The notes under the pieces: model-generated
Databases searched by the model: none
What the model was told of the DNA's origin: nothing
What the model saw: the letters and a program-made list of their open reading frames with translations, nothing else
Program-made: the position numbers and the translations under genes
DNA from: Whitmania pigra
Taxonomy: Eukaryota > Annelida > Clitellata > Hirudinida > Haemopidae
DNA: 64,000 nt
Direction of reading: 5' to 3'
Assembly (NCBI GenBank): GCA_021613335.1
Contig: JAJTWR010000248.1
Coordinates: 436,001-500,000 of the forward strand
Shown here: piece after piece, positions 36,724-49,772 of the stretch
Layout of the letters: each line of letters opens with the position of its first letter
How positions within the stretch are numbered: the stretch's first letter is position 1

Positions 36724-39700
36724 TCAAATTGTGAACCTTTTGGAAATCTTGGACTTTGTGGTTTTACTGGCAGTCGTACCCCAAGAGTCGTTAGACCAAT
36801 CATCGAGGTCGTTCCAATCGCTGCTCTCCCATTGGCTGTCAGCTTCGACTCGAGTCGACTTCGAGGTGCTCGACAAAGTTTTCTTGGATCCGTCGGAGAG
36901 AGAAAGTGCCGAGGAAGGCGTCTGCTTGTTCTTAAGGTTGAGGGAGCTGATGGTGGACAATTTTATGGGCTTGTCCTGATTGGATAAGCCATCATCTTGT
37001 ATTTAATCAATTAGCATAATATGTGCAACAAGTGAAGCTATTAAAAAGATGTAGATATGAATTTATAGAAAATGGCCGATGAAAACAATTGTATGTATGT
37101 AATTAAATTTCATACACATTTAAAATAACCTAACATATTATTATGCTAAATTAATTATAATATTAAATCATAACAAAAATAATTACAATCAAAGTGTTAA
37201 TGACATTTCCAATAATAACAAATGATTAAAACATCAGAAACCAACTGAGATATTCTTGTTGTTGGTGATGAGACTGTTAAAGAATTGATCGTCATCCACG
37301 GTCGGTTTGTTCTGATCCCAGTTGTAAGAACTCGCCGGGGTGTGTTCCGTCGTAGACACGAATTTATGTCCTCCATGAGATTGGTCTGCCTCGATCTTGG
37401 CTTCGACCTCGAGCGAGCCCCAGTCGGCATCGTCGTCGTCCCAGCCGTTGTCGTCTTCGGTCGGCATCGAGTCATTTTTGGCAGCCTAAAGTAAATGCGA
37501 GCAAAATTGGTGTATGGAAGGATGGATTATGAATTCAATAAGAATATTGGTAGACAAAGAAAATTGGCACTAATTTCAATAACTGGAGCAGATGCTGGGC
37601 AGACCTCTAAAAAACCATGTCCAACTCACCTTCAGATCTCCCCATTCTTGGTCCTCCCATCCATCATTGACTTGTGAACTAGGAACATCCTCAGCATCAG
37701 CAGCATTCGCATCATCTTTCTCGTCGTCAGTCGACGAGGGAATGGATGGTTTTCGTGTTTTCGGAGTAACGGAGGAATCAGATTGGTTCGAGGGGACTGA
37801 AGGTTTTGTCGTTTGATCGGGTTTATGGGAAGCTAAGAAAATCAGGAGATTGGTTACTCAAAAGACGGTAACTGATAATTTATTCGATAAGCACACGCCT
37901 TTCCTCGCAGAATGAAAAATAATCAATCCGATTAAATAATATAGGTTAGCCGAATGGGTTACATGCCTGCATATGGCGACAATGGCAACAGTCGTAATGT
38001 GTCGTGTTCAAAACCCAGCCTGCACTGCCACCAGTGCCCTTGGGAAGGAGCGCTATATAAATGGTTACAAGAAGGGCCTCTGACGCTATGCATATGGCAC
38101 TATATAAATGAAGTTACAATTACAATTACAATTTAACAATAATTATCATTGACAGAAACTAAGATCAAATCAACTTTGCTTCAAGACTCATGATAAGAAG
38201 AAATAACAAAAATTGAAATGAAATGTAATTAGTGAAATAATAAGTTTAATTAAAAATAATATGAAGTCAATTCACCTTGTTTCAGGTCATCCAATGCCTC
38301 TGCTTTTGTCGTAACAGTCGAGACCGGTTTCTTCCCGGCATAAATTTTTGAGGTGAGGGAGGTCATGCCCGACACTGCCCATCCAGCCCACCCTGTGCTG
38401 CTAGCCATGCCCTGACCGGCAGCATTGACGTCTTTCTCTGGCATGATGGATTGACAATGCACATGGATTAATGCATAAATAATAAATATAATTATAATGA
38501 AGTATAATAATAATGTAACATAATTAATAAATATATTTATAATGGGGTGTAATAATAATAATGATGATATTAATAATAAAGTTGATTATTTCAACTGGTC
38601 GAAGTGCAGAAATCAAGGAAATCAAATAGAAATTTTGTTGAAAAATGTTTGTATTGATCCCGTGCAAACAATTATATAACAAAATGTTTAAATGTCAACT
38701 TAAATCCAACTAAAACAAGTTTAACTCTATCTCAGCAATAATAAAATATTATAATTCTGATTAACAACAAGAAAGTTAAGTACTTTTGACATGGACATCT
38801 GATAAGTGGTAAATAAATATTAAAATGAAATATTACGATTCGACGTTCACTCACCAACTTCCGTCAAACAATCTGGATCCTCCGAAACTTTTTCCAATCG
38901 ACCGAGGAAGCACTTGATGGCCTTAAAGACCTGCCGTTAATATCCTTGTGATCACCAAAAACAGTTACATAACAACAACAACAATAATAATATTAATAAT
39001 AACCATAAATATTAAATTATTAAAATTTGTAATAATAATAGCTAATTCAACACTTCATCATAAATAAATAATAACATAAATAAAAAGGTTAATCAACATC
39101 CTCCACAATTTCACAAAGACCCCTAACCTGATCCCTGACTGACTTCTCAGGGTCCCTGGTCAGCTGGCAGAGGGAGGGGAGGATCTTAGTGGAACTATCC
39201 TCAAGGGTGAAAAAGTTTTGGGTGGCTGCCAGTGCAAGAACACCTGCCTGTCTGGCAGGAGGGAATGGGTCTTTGAGGGCTCGGAAGAAGGCCGAAGCGA
39301 GGACTTTCTGACGAATCTGGGTTGTCGGGGGTTATTGGACATTTACTAATACTGCTATTATTATTATTATTATTATTGTCAATATTATTCTTCATCATGT
39401 TGAAAATATTGCATAATATGTCTATGACATAAATCAATAAGATGAATTAATAAATAATTAAGCTTTAGCAGTTTTGACTTCATCTCCAGTTACTTGGAAT
39501 CACAAGCAAAACGATCATCACCAACACTATCATCATCACCACGCAAACCTGTGGATATAGGTAGCAGGAAATCTTGCCCAGACACACTGTGGTGTTTGTC
39601 CTGATGCCTCCCTAAACCAATACAATAAGAATAAACAATATAATATTATAAACATCAATTAGCATTTGTGAACACAAATATTGTTTAAAGCTGCAATAAA

Positions 39701-42700
39701 ACAAGTGCAGAGGTCATCAACGTCATCTTTTTTTGTCATCATCATTGTCGTCGTCACCATCACCATGGTTACCTGCTCATCCTTGGACTGAAGCCTTGCA
39801 AAGTGCTTCAGGAGTTCCTCATTCAGATTCTTGTAGTTGAGTTTCGGAGCCAAGTGAAGCATGCTCTATGAATAAAAATAATAAAAATGACATTGACTGT
39901 TATTGATATCAATTTGTTCCAACTGACAACCAGCCAACCTTGATAGTCTGCTCCCTAACCATGGGGTTTGTGTCCAGGAACCCCGACACCACTGTGGGAA
40001 AGATTTGTTCGTTCACCACTGCCGGACTAAGATGCTCGACATACAATTCGATCTGAGTTGGATTCAATTCGATGTGATGCGGAGAGCTCGATGCATTCAT
40101 TCAGCCAGCCATTCACTCGAATGTGAATGATGAGAGTGAAGTCACTTATTCATAATCATTACCAAGGTCATTGTCATCATCATCATCATTATCAACATCA
40201 TCCTACATTCAATCACCATCTTTTGCAGCAAAGGTCAGAGGTTAACGACCTGTTGCAAGAGTTTGACCCTTGTCGCCCTGTCCGTGGATGAGAAGAGTTT
40301 GACGATGCAGGGCAGCATCATTTTCTGGTACTGCTCGGCTGTCAGTAGACCACCCAACTGCCCCGGAGATAATTAAATTGTTAAGTAATTAAACTGCATT
40401 TAATTAATTGTATTTAATAACGATGTAATAGTAAAGTAAAGAAAATAAAAACGATAACTAGGTTAACATTTTCTAACATTCGCCATGAACATTTGAATGC
40501 GTCATCAAATTCTCAACTATAAATCATAACCACCACCATCATGATAACACATCACATAACATCATTAACATATTCCTAGTCACACCTTGAGCAGGGGGGC
40601 GAGGATGGCTGACCCGGCTGATCCGAACTCGAACGCGTGGAGGAGCTGAGGCAGGATTTTGTACCTGCAATGTGGAATTATTGTCATCATCACTAGTTTT
40701 AATCATCTTCATTTTCATCTATATCACCATCATCATTATCATCACCAACATCATCATCAGTACCTGCAACATGGAGTTGGAAAAGTGTCGACATTCTGAG
40801 TCAAGCTGTTGAAGAAGCTCTGCTTGGATTCGCTGTCGTGGATCTGATGCAGGATTTTGGAAATGTCAATGATGATGATGTTAATTTAAATAACTATTAT
40901 TATAATTATAATAACTATAATCATATGCTATCACTTTTATCATAACAACTGCCTATAAAATAGCTGTACCGATGATGATGGCAATTTAAATAATAACGAT
41001 TATAGTCATAATGATAATAATAACAACTATAATCATATACAATCAATTTAATCACAGCATCTGAACATAAAATAATTATTATTATGTATTTAATTATAAA
41101 TAAATAATTATGCTGATGAACTTAATTATAATTAATTATTGTATCTAAACACAAACATCTCAGAACAAGAACAACAACACATAGTTATCACCTGTATTTC
41201 CTCCATAAAGAGCATGGCCGACACAAACTTGTTATCCATGAATCCTTGACTTCCTCTGCACGTCTCGATGAACTTTAAAGGATTCGGACGAGACTTCGGG
41301 TTGGCACCGACCAGCTGCACGTAGTGGGGTACGAGGACCTTGGGGATCTGAGTGATTGTATAGTGGTAATTATAATGATGGTGATGATGATGATGATAAC
41401 AGCAATAACAATAATGGTAATAATCATATTTCAATAACAATGTGCAACCAACATCTCTCGTTTCCTTGAGCGAAGATGACTTTTCAAAGCTGCCATTGAA
41501 CACCTCCCATATTAAACAGCCCAAACCCCACATGTCTGTTGACCTGTGAATGAAGATGATGCTATGATCATGGTGGCACTGATGATGATGAAGCAAAGGC
41601 GATGGTGATTATGGAGCTACGTGATGATGACAGGCGAGTAATGGCTACAAGGACCAGTATGATCACAAATTTCCATAAGAATTAAGTCAAAAACATAAGC
41701 CGACCATTTCTCTCCTGGCCTTTTAGAATTCTTCTCAGGAGGGTCATACTTCTCTAGGGCAGGAAATCCCTTGACCGTGGGTATAGTCTCCCGACCCGAG
41801 TAAGGGAATGCGTAGTCCAAGCCACCCAACTTCCACTCGCCCGATTCGTCGACGAAGATGGACGACGTGCAGATGTTACCGTGGACAAGACTGAGTTCGT
41901 TGTTTAGAAACCCGATAGCTTTCTGTTGGTTGGTTGTTTGATAGTGATTGGATAATATTATCTAGTGTGATCATTTACCAAAATGAGTATTCCAGTTATT
42001 ATTCCAATTACAAAATGCCAACTGAAGTCTAACGGCTATCTGGTGAAGTCCCCAAGAAATGGCAAAATGTTCTTCGCTCGGCGAAAACGTCTCCTTCTCC
42101 ACGTAGACGAGAAGTGGTAGAACGTGTTCCGTCACCACGTAACAGCACTTGTCCGTCTAAAAATCGTTACTTCTCAAGTATCAACTGCACAGCTTTGTTA
42201 ATAGATGCAGGCAGGATTGATCCATTATTATAAGTAGTGGAAAAATTATTTTTGACAAGTAGGATAGAGATTTCGAGTATATATAGGTAGGATGTATGTT
42301 TGGCAAATAAGAAATTAAGTCTGTTCATGAGGACAGAAGTCTTTTCAAATTAAAGTCAGTTGATTCTGAGATGAATTTGATCAGTCAAAAGTTGTGGGAC
42401 AAATAATTAATCAATCTGTACCTAATTAAATAAACTGACGCGACTTAACAAAAGATGCATGATCAGAAAAACAACCTCTAGACCATCTAGATATGTCAAG
42501 AAATTTGGATGTCGAAGAGTTTTTATCCTCTTGAAGGCGGCTTTCACGAATGCCATCTGAATAAATAAGCACGCTGTTTATTTACTCTAAAAAATGCAAC
42601 CGAAATCAATAAAATCAGAATTTTAATTTTTACTTGTGACTCACTCCCAGACTTATTTTCATAAACGAAGATCGACACAAGATCGCCGGTTATCTGATGG

Positions 42701-42877
42701 ATACAAATAAAAACATTCAATTTCTGCAGCCAATATCATCATCTGATCTATGGCTTTCCACACCTTTTTTCTTCCATTGTGCAACGACCACAGGGATCTC
42801 CCTTCAAGAAAGTTGACTTTTTCACCGATTTCGTAAGCAAAATCCTTCGTGGGATCTCTTGAGAAAAACGACCACAT
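36724..42877 (-). CDS. SCYL1: SCYL1, N-terminal kinase-like pseudokinase with HEAT repeats
   Basis: SCYL1 is a catalytically inactive kinase-like protein that acts in COPI-dependent Golgi-ER traffic. Nineteen exons: 42877-42764, 42693-42634, 42556-42476, 42156-42034, 41922-41705, 41543-41453, 41347-41192, 40843-40764, 40664-40586, 40357-40250, 40052-39939, 39865-39773, 39611-39549, 39316-39128, 38930-38855, 38437-38276, 37832-37630, 37485-37246, 36975-36724; they join to 833 residues. The start [13 protein letters not shown] is family-typical. The kinase lysine position reads VSIFVYE, the catalytic loop reads LVHGN (139-142 region) and the DFG site reads GGLD, so it is a pseudokinase. HEAT segments include [14 protein letters not shown] and [20 protein letters not shown]. 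The tail has [19 protein letters not shown] and acidic Trp-rich runs. The C-terminus is SKRFTI rather than the vertebrate RKLD-type end. Confidence 0.97.
37943..38134 (+). mobile_element. tRNA-derived SINE, copy 3 (most complete)
   Basis: It has GGTTAGCCGAATGGGTTA (A box), CCTGCATATGGCGACAATGG, TAATGTGTCGTGTTCAAAAC (B box), GAGCGCTATATAAATGG, a second GCACTATATAAATGAAG and an (ACAATT)n tail. It lies in a SCYL1 intron, antisense to the gene. Its tail repeats suggest a self-priming 3' end. Confidence 0.85.
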
Positions 42878-43554
42878 TTTCTTTAGTAAATTAAAGCGTC
42901 TGTCAGTTCACACGTAGGGAGTACCAAGAAACAAAATACGTGTATCTGCTGCCAAACATCAACAAAGATTTCAAAATTCATTTGCTCAGCTGGTGAAGTA
43001 TTTAATATTGAATTTGAGTTTTTAAAATTTACTAATTAATAAATTTATTGCGTAGCATAAGTTTATATTTTTCTAAACTTTATCGCAGTCAGTTGTTTCA
43101 ATCGAGGTTACAATTTGATACGAAGGTGATAACTGCCCCCATTCTGCTAACTCCGTGTTCATTAATCGCAAATGAATTGTATTTTTCTTTGTTAAAATGT
43201 GAAGGAAATGCGTAAAACTTTTGAATTTAATTTTGCTAACTGATGCTTTATAATCGTTATTTGTATAACATTATTACAAGTCATACAATTGTGCAATATT
43301 TCTTAACTATTTTTATATTGACTTGTTTTGCTATTTAGAGTTTCATGAAAGGCGGCTCATTCATGTTAAAATGACGCACATTCTTATTTACAAACAACTC
43401 ACCGAAACCATCATCATCAAAACAATTTTCGTTAGAAATACCAACGATGACAGCCCCTGCCAAGATGGTTTAGCCCGACAAACACACAAACCAAAAAAAC
43501 GCACAAACATACAAAACTATTCCAAAATCCCATTAACACTGCCAACTCCTAAGA
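42878..43554. promoter_or_regulatory. Head-to-head intergenic region of SCYL1 and the unknown 521-aa gene
   Basis: Only about 680 bp separate the two start codons, so the promoters probably share this interval. The sequence is AT-rich and contains no repeat. A short plus-strand frame at 43323-43562 runs into the start of the unknown gene but has no protein-like character. No specific promoter motif is certain. Confidence 0.4.
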
Positions 43555-45434
43555 ATGGGTAACCTAGCATCAATCTCATTCCTACCCCAGGTCGATCCCA
43601 TGGACACAAGCTACGTAGGCAAGTGCGGGGGTATAAGTTCCAGGTTTCTGGAGGAAAACGGCCCTGTTCCAGCTATCATTTTTCCGTCCGGCCAGCCTCT
43701 TCCTACTTTGCAAAACCCTCTTAAACCAGACGGCTTCAGCAAAATGGACGAGTGCATGATGCATCCTCACGCCTACATTGCCGAAGGATGGAAAGAACAT
43801 CTGGCTACCAAGTACCCCCAACTGTCACCCATGCCCCCGTACCTGGTGCCTTCCAAAGATCGTCGAGATGAATCTGATGAGAAGCAAAAGTGTTGCAAGA
43901 GGCCAAAGAAGTGCGACTCGGAGATGCACAATGCCCGAGTCAAGATGATCAAAGACCTTCACGAAGTCATTTCCAAGAAGAAAGAGGAGGATGATGAGAT
44001 AGACAAGGCGACTAGGGAACTGTTAGATACAACCATGAAGGTCAGGTCGCTGCCAAAGCAGTTGGACTACGGTGAGGATATTCCGGATGAGCCAGTGATA
44101 TTGCAGAAATGCGACGGTATGGATCATAGGGATCTTATTATTATGTTATTGATTATCCTTAAATTTGTTTCTAATAGTTATATTTTACATTAATAAAAAT
44201 TTATTTTATTACGAAATACTGCTCAGAATAGCTTAAAGTAGGCTTGTAAATGGTTTTTACTTAATTTTTTTGTAGAGGAATATACATTTTTTAATTGAAC
44301 GAATGAACGCATTCACAGGTGAGGACAGAAAGCCACGCAGCAACATTTTACTGGATTTGGAGAGAAAAAATCTTTTTCTCAGTTTGGAGAACCGGATATT
44401 ATACGAAATGGTCTTAAATATTTGATCCGATTTAATCTCAAATCAATTTATTTTATTGAACTAAGTGCCTATTACTAATTATAAAATGTTTTATAATTAT
44501 TCAATCCTTTTCAATCACAAAGGTTGTCCAGGCCAAATCGCGCTGGTATCAAAAGCCAATGGGCTACTATCCGCAGCCAAGGGACTACTATAATAGGTAT
44601 GGCTGTTATCCCGTAACTCCTTTGCCGCAACCACCTCAACAAAGTTCATCTCAACACCCTCCCAACACCGCCCCTTCACAAACTCTTCCTCAACTTCCGA
44701 CACAACTTCCGACACAACTTCCGATAGGGAAATCTGTTGAAAATCTGCCTGGGCAACCACCTAGTCAACAGCCTCAAAGTGACTTACCAAATCCTCCTCC
44801 GGTATGCTCACCATGCCTTCCGCCATGTTTGCCTTTACCATGCCAGCCGTTGTGTCCACCCTGCCAGTCATTGCCCTCTCCGTCTTCATGGCAAGTGCCT
44901 TATGGTCAAAGAGATGAACAGTATGACAGGACGTTCAGAGCCACCTCCAAGAACCCCTGTCCGCATGCTAGAGAGGCACAGCCTTTCTATCAGTACGATC
45001 CGACAACTGGCGTTCTTTTTCAAAAAAGACCTCAGCCAGAATGCATCTCTTTTCCTGAAGACGGGGGGCCACTGAAGATCAGAACTGGCAATCGGATCGC
45101 TGTCATCGAATCCAGGAAACAGCTGGAACAGATCACCGCTGGGGTACCGTTCTTCATCCGTAACGACGCGAGATGTCGTTCCGCCTCATGCTCTTCCCTG
45201 CTTGAAGATATGTCCTGTCTGACCACCACGCTCAAGAGCAAGAAGCTTTGCGACGCCGTTCACCCTAAGATGGACACCGGGTTATCGGATCAATTTCCCC
45301 TCTCAAAAAAGAGCCTGGAAAGTCAAAAACCAGCCAGCACACAAACTGAAAAGCCAGAAAAGCGAAGGTGGTTTAGGCGCAAGAAGACGGTTCAATCCGT
45401 CGTACCCACGCCAGCCACTAACGCCATCGGATAA
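43555..45434 (+). CDS. Unrecognised 521-aa protein, possible N-myristoylation, Pro/Cys-rich middle
   Basis: Three exons, 43555-44116, 44319-44410 and 44523-45434, join in phase to 521 codons plus stop. I do not recognise the family. The N-terminus MGNLAS fits the MGxxxS pattern for N-myristoylation. Residues about 105-175 are Lys/Glu-rich and may form a coiled coil (VKMIKDLHEVISKKKEEDDE). Exon 2 adds LDLERKNLFLSLENRILYEM, helical in character. Exon 3 begins VVQAKSRWYQKPMGYYPQPR and then has a Gln/Pro region with PTQLPTQLPI and a Cys/Pro run (CSPCLPPCLPLPCQPLCPPC). A more ordered part follows, with FYQYDPTTGVLFQKRPQPEC and IAVIESRKQLEQITAGVPFF. The tail is basic (RRWFRRKK). Residue use, phase agreement and GC content support a real gene. 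The first ATG follows an in-frame stop. It is divergent from SCYL1. Confidence 0.75.
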
Positions 45435-46637
45435 AGAACTTGACCTTGATTGGTTTGAAGGACGTGGATGGCCACTAGCATAGGCAAATGATTGCGGTTG
45501 GATGGCAGCTTCTAACAAGTTAAAAATCGAAAAAGTGCCGATAGTGTTAGGTCTCCGCTGGAAAGATTACAAGAGTGACAATGTCGATGTTCTATTTAAT
45601 TGATAATTACTAAATAACCAAACAAACTATAAAACTGCTTTATAAACTGATATTTCGCGGAAAATTAAAAAAAATTATTTTTTCTGATTCAATAGCAACA
45701 ATAACAAATGGTCAATAGAACTAAAATAAAATAATTTATATAAAACTTTGAAATTTTTGAGAATGTGGCAAGATAAAGCTCTTCCTTTCGCACAAATTCA
45801 TGTTAATGTCAGGATAACTGATTTTAGTAATAACTGTAATTAGGAACAGACCGGTGACCCCTGCTAGCGGTTTTTTTATATTTTAAAGTTTTTCGCTGGC
45901 GTCAATTATTGTAACGCAAGTTAAACATTTAAATTTACAATGATAAAAAGTGGGAAGAATGGTGGAATGGCAAAAGGCTTGCCAAAAATACTAACAGTCG
46001 TGTGTTAACCACGTCCTTCTTTTAGGGTTTTTAAAGGTATTTCTTGTCCTCAAGGCTAACATCAAAATCAGTTGATCCATGTGGTGTCTATTTATATCTA
46101 GCAGCTCATCCACACAGCAAAAAAAAGGCCTTTCCAACCAGTTCAATGACTTTATTGCCTGTTTTTGTGTTGTTGTGTTTTTCAAACTTTTAATTGCATC
46201 TACAAATTTTCTGAATGATATATAAAAAACTTTAAATATTTTCATTTACGGTTTTGTGTAAGCAACATCTCAAATACTTCCTTTAAATTATGTTCCATAT
46301 AGTTGTTTTAAATGATCTAAAGACTCGTGCAACTTCATAAGTTGGTTGTTGACCTCTAGCTGAGGAGTTCAAGGAACAGTGAATTTTGTTCATATTGTGA
46401 ACACTCGGCGAAATTATAAAATATCAATTCCATGATAAACTTAAACTATTCTATTAATGAACAAGTTCAAATGTCGAACAGCCATATATGGCTATAAATA
46501 TTTTTGAGGTGTGGTGCCCACAATGAACTAAAATTAATATTCGATAATTTGCAGTATTGTTATTTTATTTTAATGGTAGCCTTCAGAACTTGACTACTGG
46601 ATTAAAACTGGTTAAATAATGTTGTAATCTTTTTCAG
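45435..46637. other. Gene-free AT-rich stretch
   Basis: This probably includes the 3' UTR of the 521-aa gene, with possible AATAAA signals near 45727. Nothing else with protein or RNA character was seen. Confidence 0.4.
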
Positions 46638-46726
46638 TAAAGATTATAGGGCTTACCAAAGCTTGTGAACGTGGAGTCAACCTGGATAGGATGGTGATGG
46701 TGATGGCCAGCTTCTGCAGGGTCAAG
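46638..46726 (+). CDS. Isolated exon-like segment (orphan exon candidate)
   Basis: A good acceptor (TCTTTTTCAG) is followed by an open 89-bp segment encoding KIIGLTKACERGVNLDRMVM and then VMASFCRVK. A consensus donor, GTCAAG/GTAAGT, closes it. The residue composition looks protein-like, but no neighbouring exon could be found on either side and I do not recognise the family. It could be part of a gene extending across the repeat-rich DNA to the right, or chance. Confidence 0.3.
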
Positions 46727-47517
46727 GTAAGTCTTCCACTATTTAGTATCAACTACGAACAGTTGGGCTGAGGCGGACCTTCATTCAACTTTAATGAATC
46801 AATCAGATTTCTGTTTCACACATAAATGTCGTAGAATTTAATCATTGAAAGATCTGACAAGCTGGTCCAATAAATTCTTATTAATTGATGTTAATATTAA
46901 TATGCTAGCAACTGGAGTAACTGAGCCCCGTCCATTGTTCAATGTAGTACGCACGTGCAAGGATGACAGAAAAGGAAGCCGTACGATGAAAGTTCTCTAT
47001 TGAAGGGATAATCCAAAGAACCTTACAGAATATTATTTTTACCTCATCTATCTTTTCAAACATACCCAGATTTTCAAATAACAAACCTAGAATGGGTCCA
47101 AAATTTTCAAAAAAGCCAACATCTTGGTTTAAAAACCCAACACTGGCAACCCTGTGTGTAGCCGTCCAAAAGGTTTCGAGTTCGAATCTCCGTTCTTCCT
47201 CTCAGGAATTATTGAGGCTAACGATGATAGATGTTTTCTTTATTTTCATAGAGATTTATCGCTTCCTTCTCAGCTTCAGGAGTCACCATCATCATCATCA
47301 TCATCATCATCATCACCAACAACGCCATAATCATCATCAACGTCATCATCAGCACTGTTAACTCTCAGTAGTTAAAAAAACGCGATTTGCATATTCGTTT
47401 TAAGATCGCAAAGCGTGTGCTATAAAAATGGCTGAGCCGAACTTTAAAACAGTGGAAATGGCAGGCATGCGATCAGACGAATTCTCCTGATTCTGTTACC
47501 AACCTTAATTATAATGA

Positions 47518-47812
<295 letters not shown>

Positions 47813-48118
47813 CCGATAATGGTTTGATAATAATAATGTCTTAATCAGCGTGACATTTACATTCTCATACATTCAGAGTTTTTGAAAGACTTAAACTATT
47901 TTTCTCTTTATTCAAAATTTCTTTTTTTCAAATTTCAATCCATCACGTTCATCGAATCACTATTCAGGTGGAAGAGTCCGCTTCAGATGCCTCAATTCGC
48001 CTGTGAATTGTGAGACGGCGGCATACATTGTGGTTAGAATGAATTAATAAATTAAATAATTAATAAATTAAAAAGCTTAGGAATAAATAAATGAAGAAAA
48101 GGATTAATGGCATGGAAA

Positions 48119-48140
48119 TCATGCATAGCCATCATCATCC

Positions 48141-48193
<53 letters not shown>

Positions 48194-48372
48194 GTCATCA
48201 TCGTCGTAAACACCACCACCACTAACGTCCCAGTCTTCGTCATCATCCAGTTTAAGCGTCATTAAGGATCCATGAAGAGGATCCCAGACCTCGGTAAATG
48301 CCGACCGGTTAGCGGGAGTGGTCTTTGAATACTTTAAAAAATTACTGCTGACGTCCAATGGGCCGAGATGTC
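48119..48372 (-). CDS. Possible terminal exon ending in a poly-Asp tail
   Basis: On the minus strand an acceptor-like TATAGCAG is followed by an open frame. It encodes LGPLDVSSNFLKYSKTTPAN, then AFTEVWDPLHGSLMTLKLDD, then about twenty Asp residues from a (GAT)n run, and a stop. The non-repeat part looks protein-like. The Asp tail comes from the microsatellite. No other exon was linked and I do not recognise the family. Confidence 0.3.
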
Positions 48373-49359
48373 CTGCTATAGGGAATGTATAATAATAATA
48401 ATAATAATCAAAGAATTTTTAGCAATTAATAATAAAATGCACCGTTGAAGCATGTTTAATGCTTTTAAGATCTGACAGCACCTGACTCCTCTCATGCAGA
48501 GTTGGCGAATAATTTTATTTTAAACACATTCACAATTAAATTCGATTTATTATTCCGTGGCACAATACCTTTTCAAATCCTCAGTACATCCACCTGGCAG
48601 AACATTCATCCATCCATCCATCCATCCACCCATCCATTCATCATCCATCCATCCATCCTTTCATTTATGCATTCTTCATTCATTTGATTTTCTTCACCAT
48701 GAAAGGTCTCCTTATTCAACTTCTCTTTTCAATCCCATTTCCGAATGACCTCGATGAACTCATGGAGTAAAGTGCGCATTAAAAATGATGACATATGTGA
48801 GTAGAATAAACAAATTAAACATTTGTTAAGTGATTTAAATTTGTTAAAATTGATTTGATTGCTAAACAAATATTAATTGATTTAATAATTAAATATATTG
48901 TAATTTGATAATTGAAAAAAATTAATTTGTGAAATATTTGTATCCATTTGGACATGGTTAATTTGAAAATATAAAGATATATTTTTTTGGATGATATAAT
49001 TTTTAATTTTTTTATTTAATTTTATTTATTTTTTAATCATTTTTTCATTTGAGATAAAACAACAGGAAGTGAGTGAAGGTTTGATTTCCTGATTTTGAAA
49101 ATTTTATCAACGATTTGGAAATTAGAAATTGGAATTCATCTTATGAAATTATTTTGAATTTACAATTTCGTAATTGAAAATTAATTGGCTTTTTAAAAAT
49201 TTTGCTTCATAATCCAAAATTATTCTATATTTTAAAGTTTGTTTTCAAATACGAATAATATTATTTATTCATATTTACAGTTATTGTTTATAATGAAATA
49301 TAAGGACTTTAATTTTCTTAGATTATTTACATATTATATATATATATATATTAATAATA

Positions 49360-49772
49360 ATAATATTCCTAGTTGTTAATAATAATAATAATATTGCAAA
49401 GATACCTTGGCGAAATATATACATAATGTAATAATATGTAATAATATGTATATACATAAATAAATATATATATATATATTTAATTTTCTTAGATTATTTA
49501 CATATTATATATATTATATATATTAATATATGTATATTATATATATTAATTTACATTTAATATATATATATATTATATATATTAATATTATTATATAATA
49601 TTATTATATAATATAATATATATATATATAATATGTAAATAATCTAAGAAAATTAAATATATATATATATTTATTTATGTATATACATATTATTACATAT
49701 TATTACATTATGTATATATTTCGCCAAGGTATCTTTGCAATATTATTATTATTATTAACAACTAGGAATATT
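49360..49772. repeat. Large imperfect inverted repeat (fold-back), ~150-bp arms
   Basis: The left arm (about 49360-49512) contains CCTAGTTGTTAATAATAATA, TTGCAAAGATACCTTGGCG and TTTTCTTAGATTATTTACA. The right arm (about 49621-49772) carries the reverse complements in the opposite order, including CGCCAAGGTATCTTTGCAA and CAACTAGG. The loop is nearly pure AT. The outermost motif TTTTCTTAGATTATTTACA is also present once more in direct orientation at about 49315-49333. A transcript could form a long hairpin. Confidence 0.88.

Noticed and set aside
37197..37475. Arg/Thr-rich minus-strand frame
   Set aside because: It is an alternative frame of SCYL1 exon 18 (37485-37246), which has the correct phase and homology in the acidic frame.
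43323..43562. A 79-codon plus-strand frame just before the 521-aa gene
   Set aside because: It overlaps the start of that gene in another frame, and its composition looks noncoding.
44737..45075. A His/Cys-rich 112-codon frame
   Set aside because: It is a shadow frame of exon 3 of the 521-aa gene.
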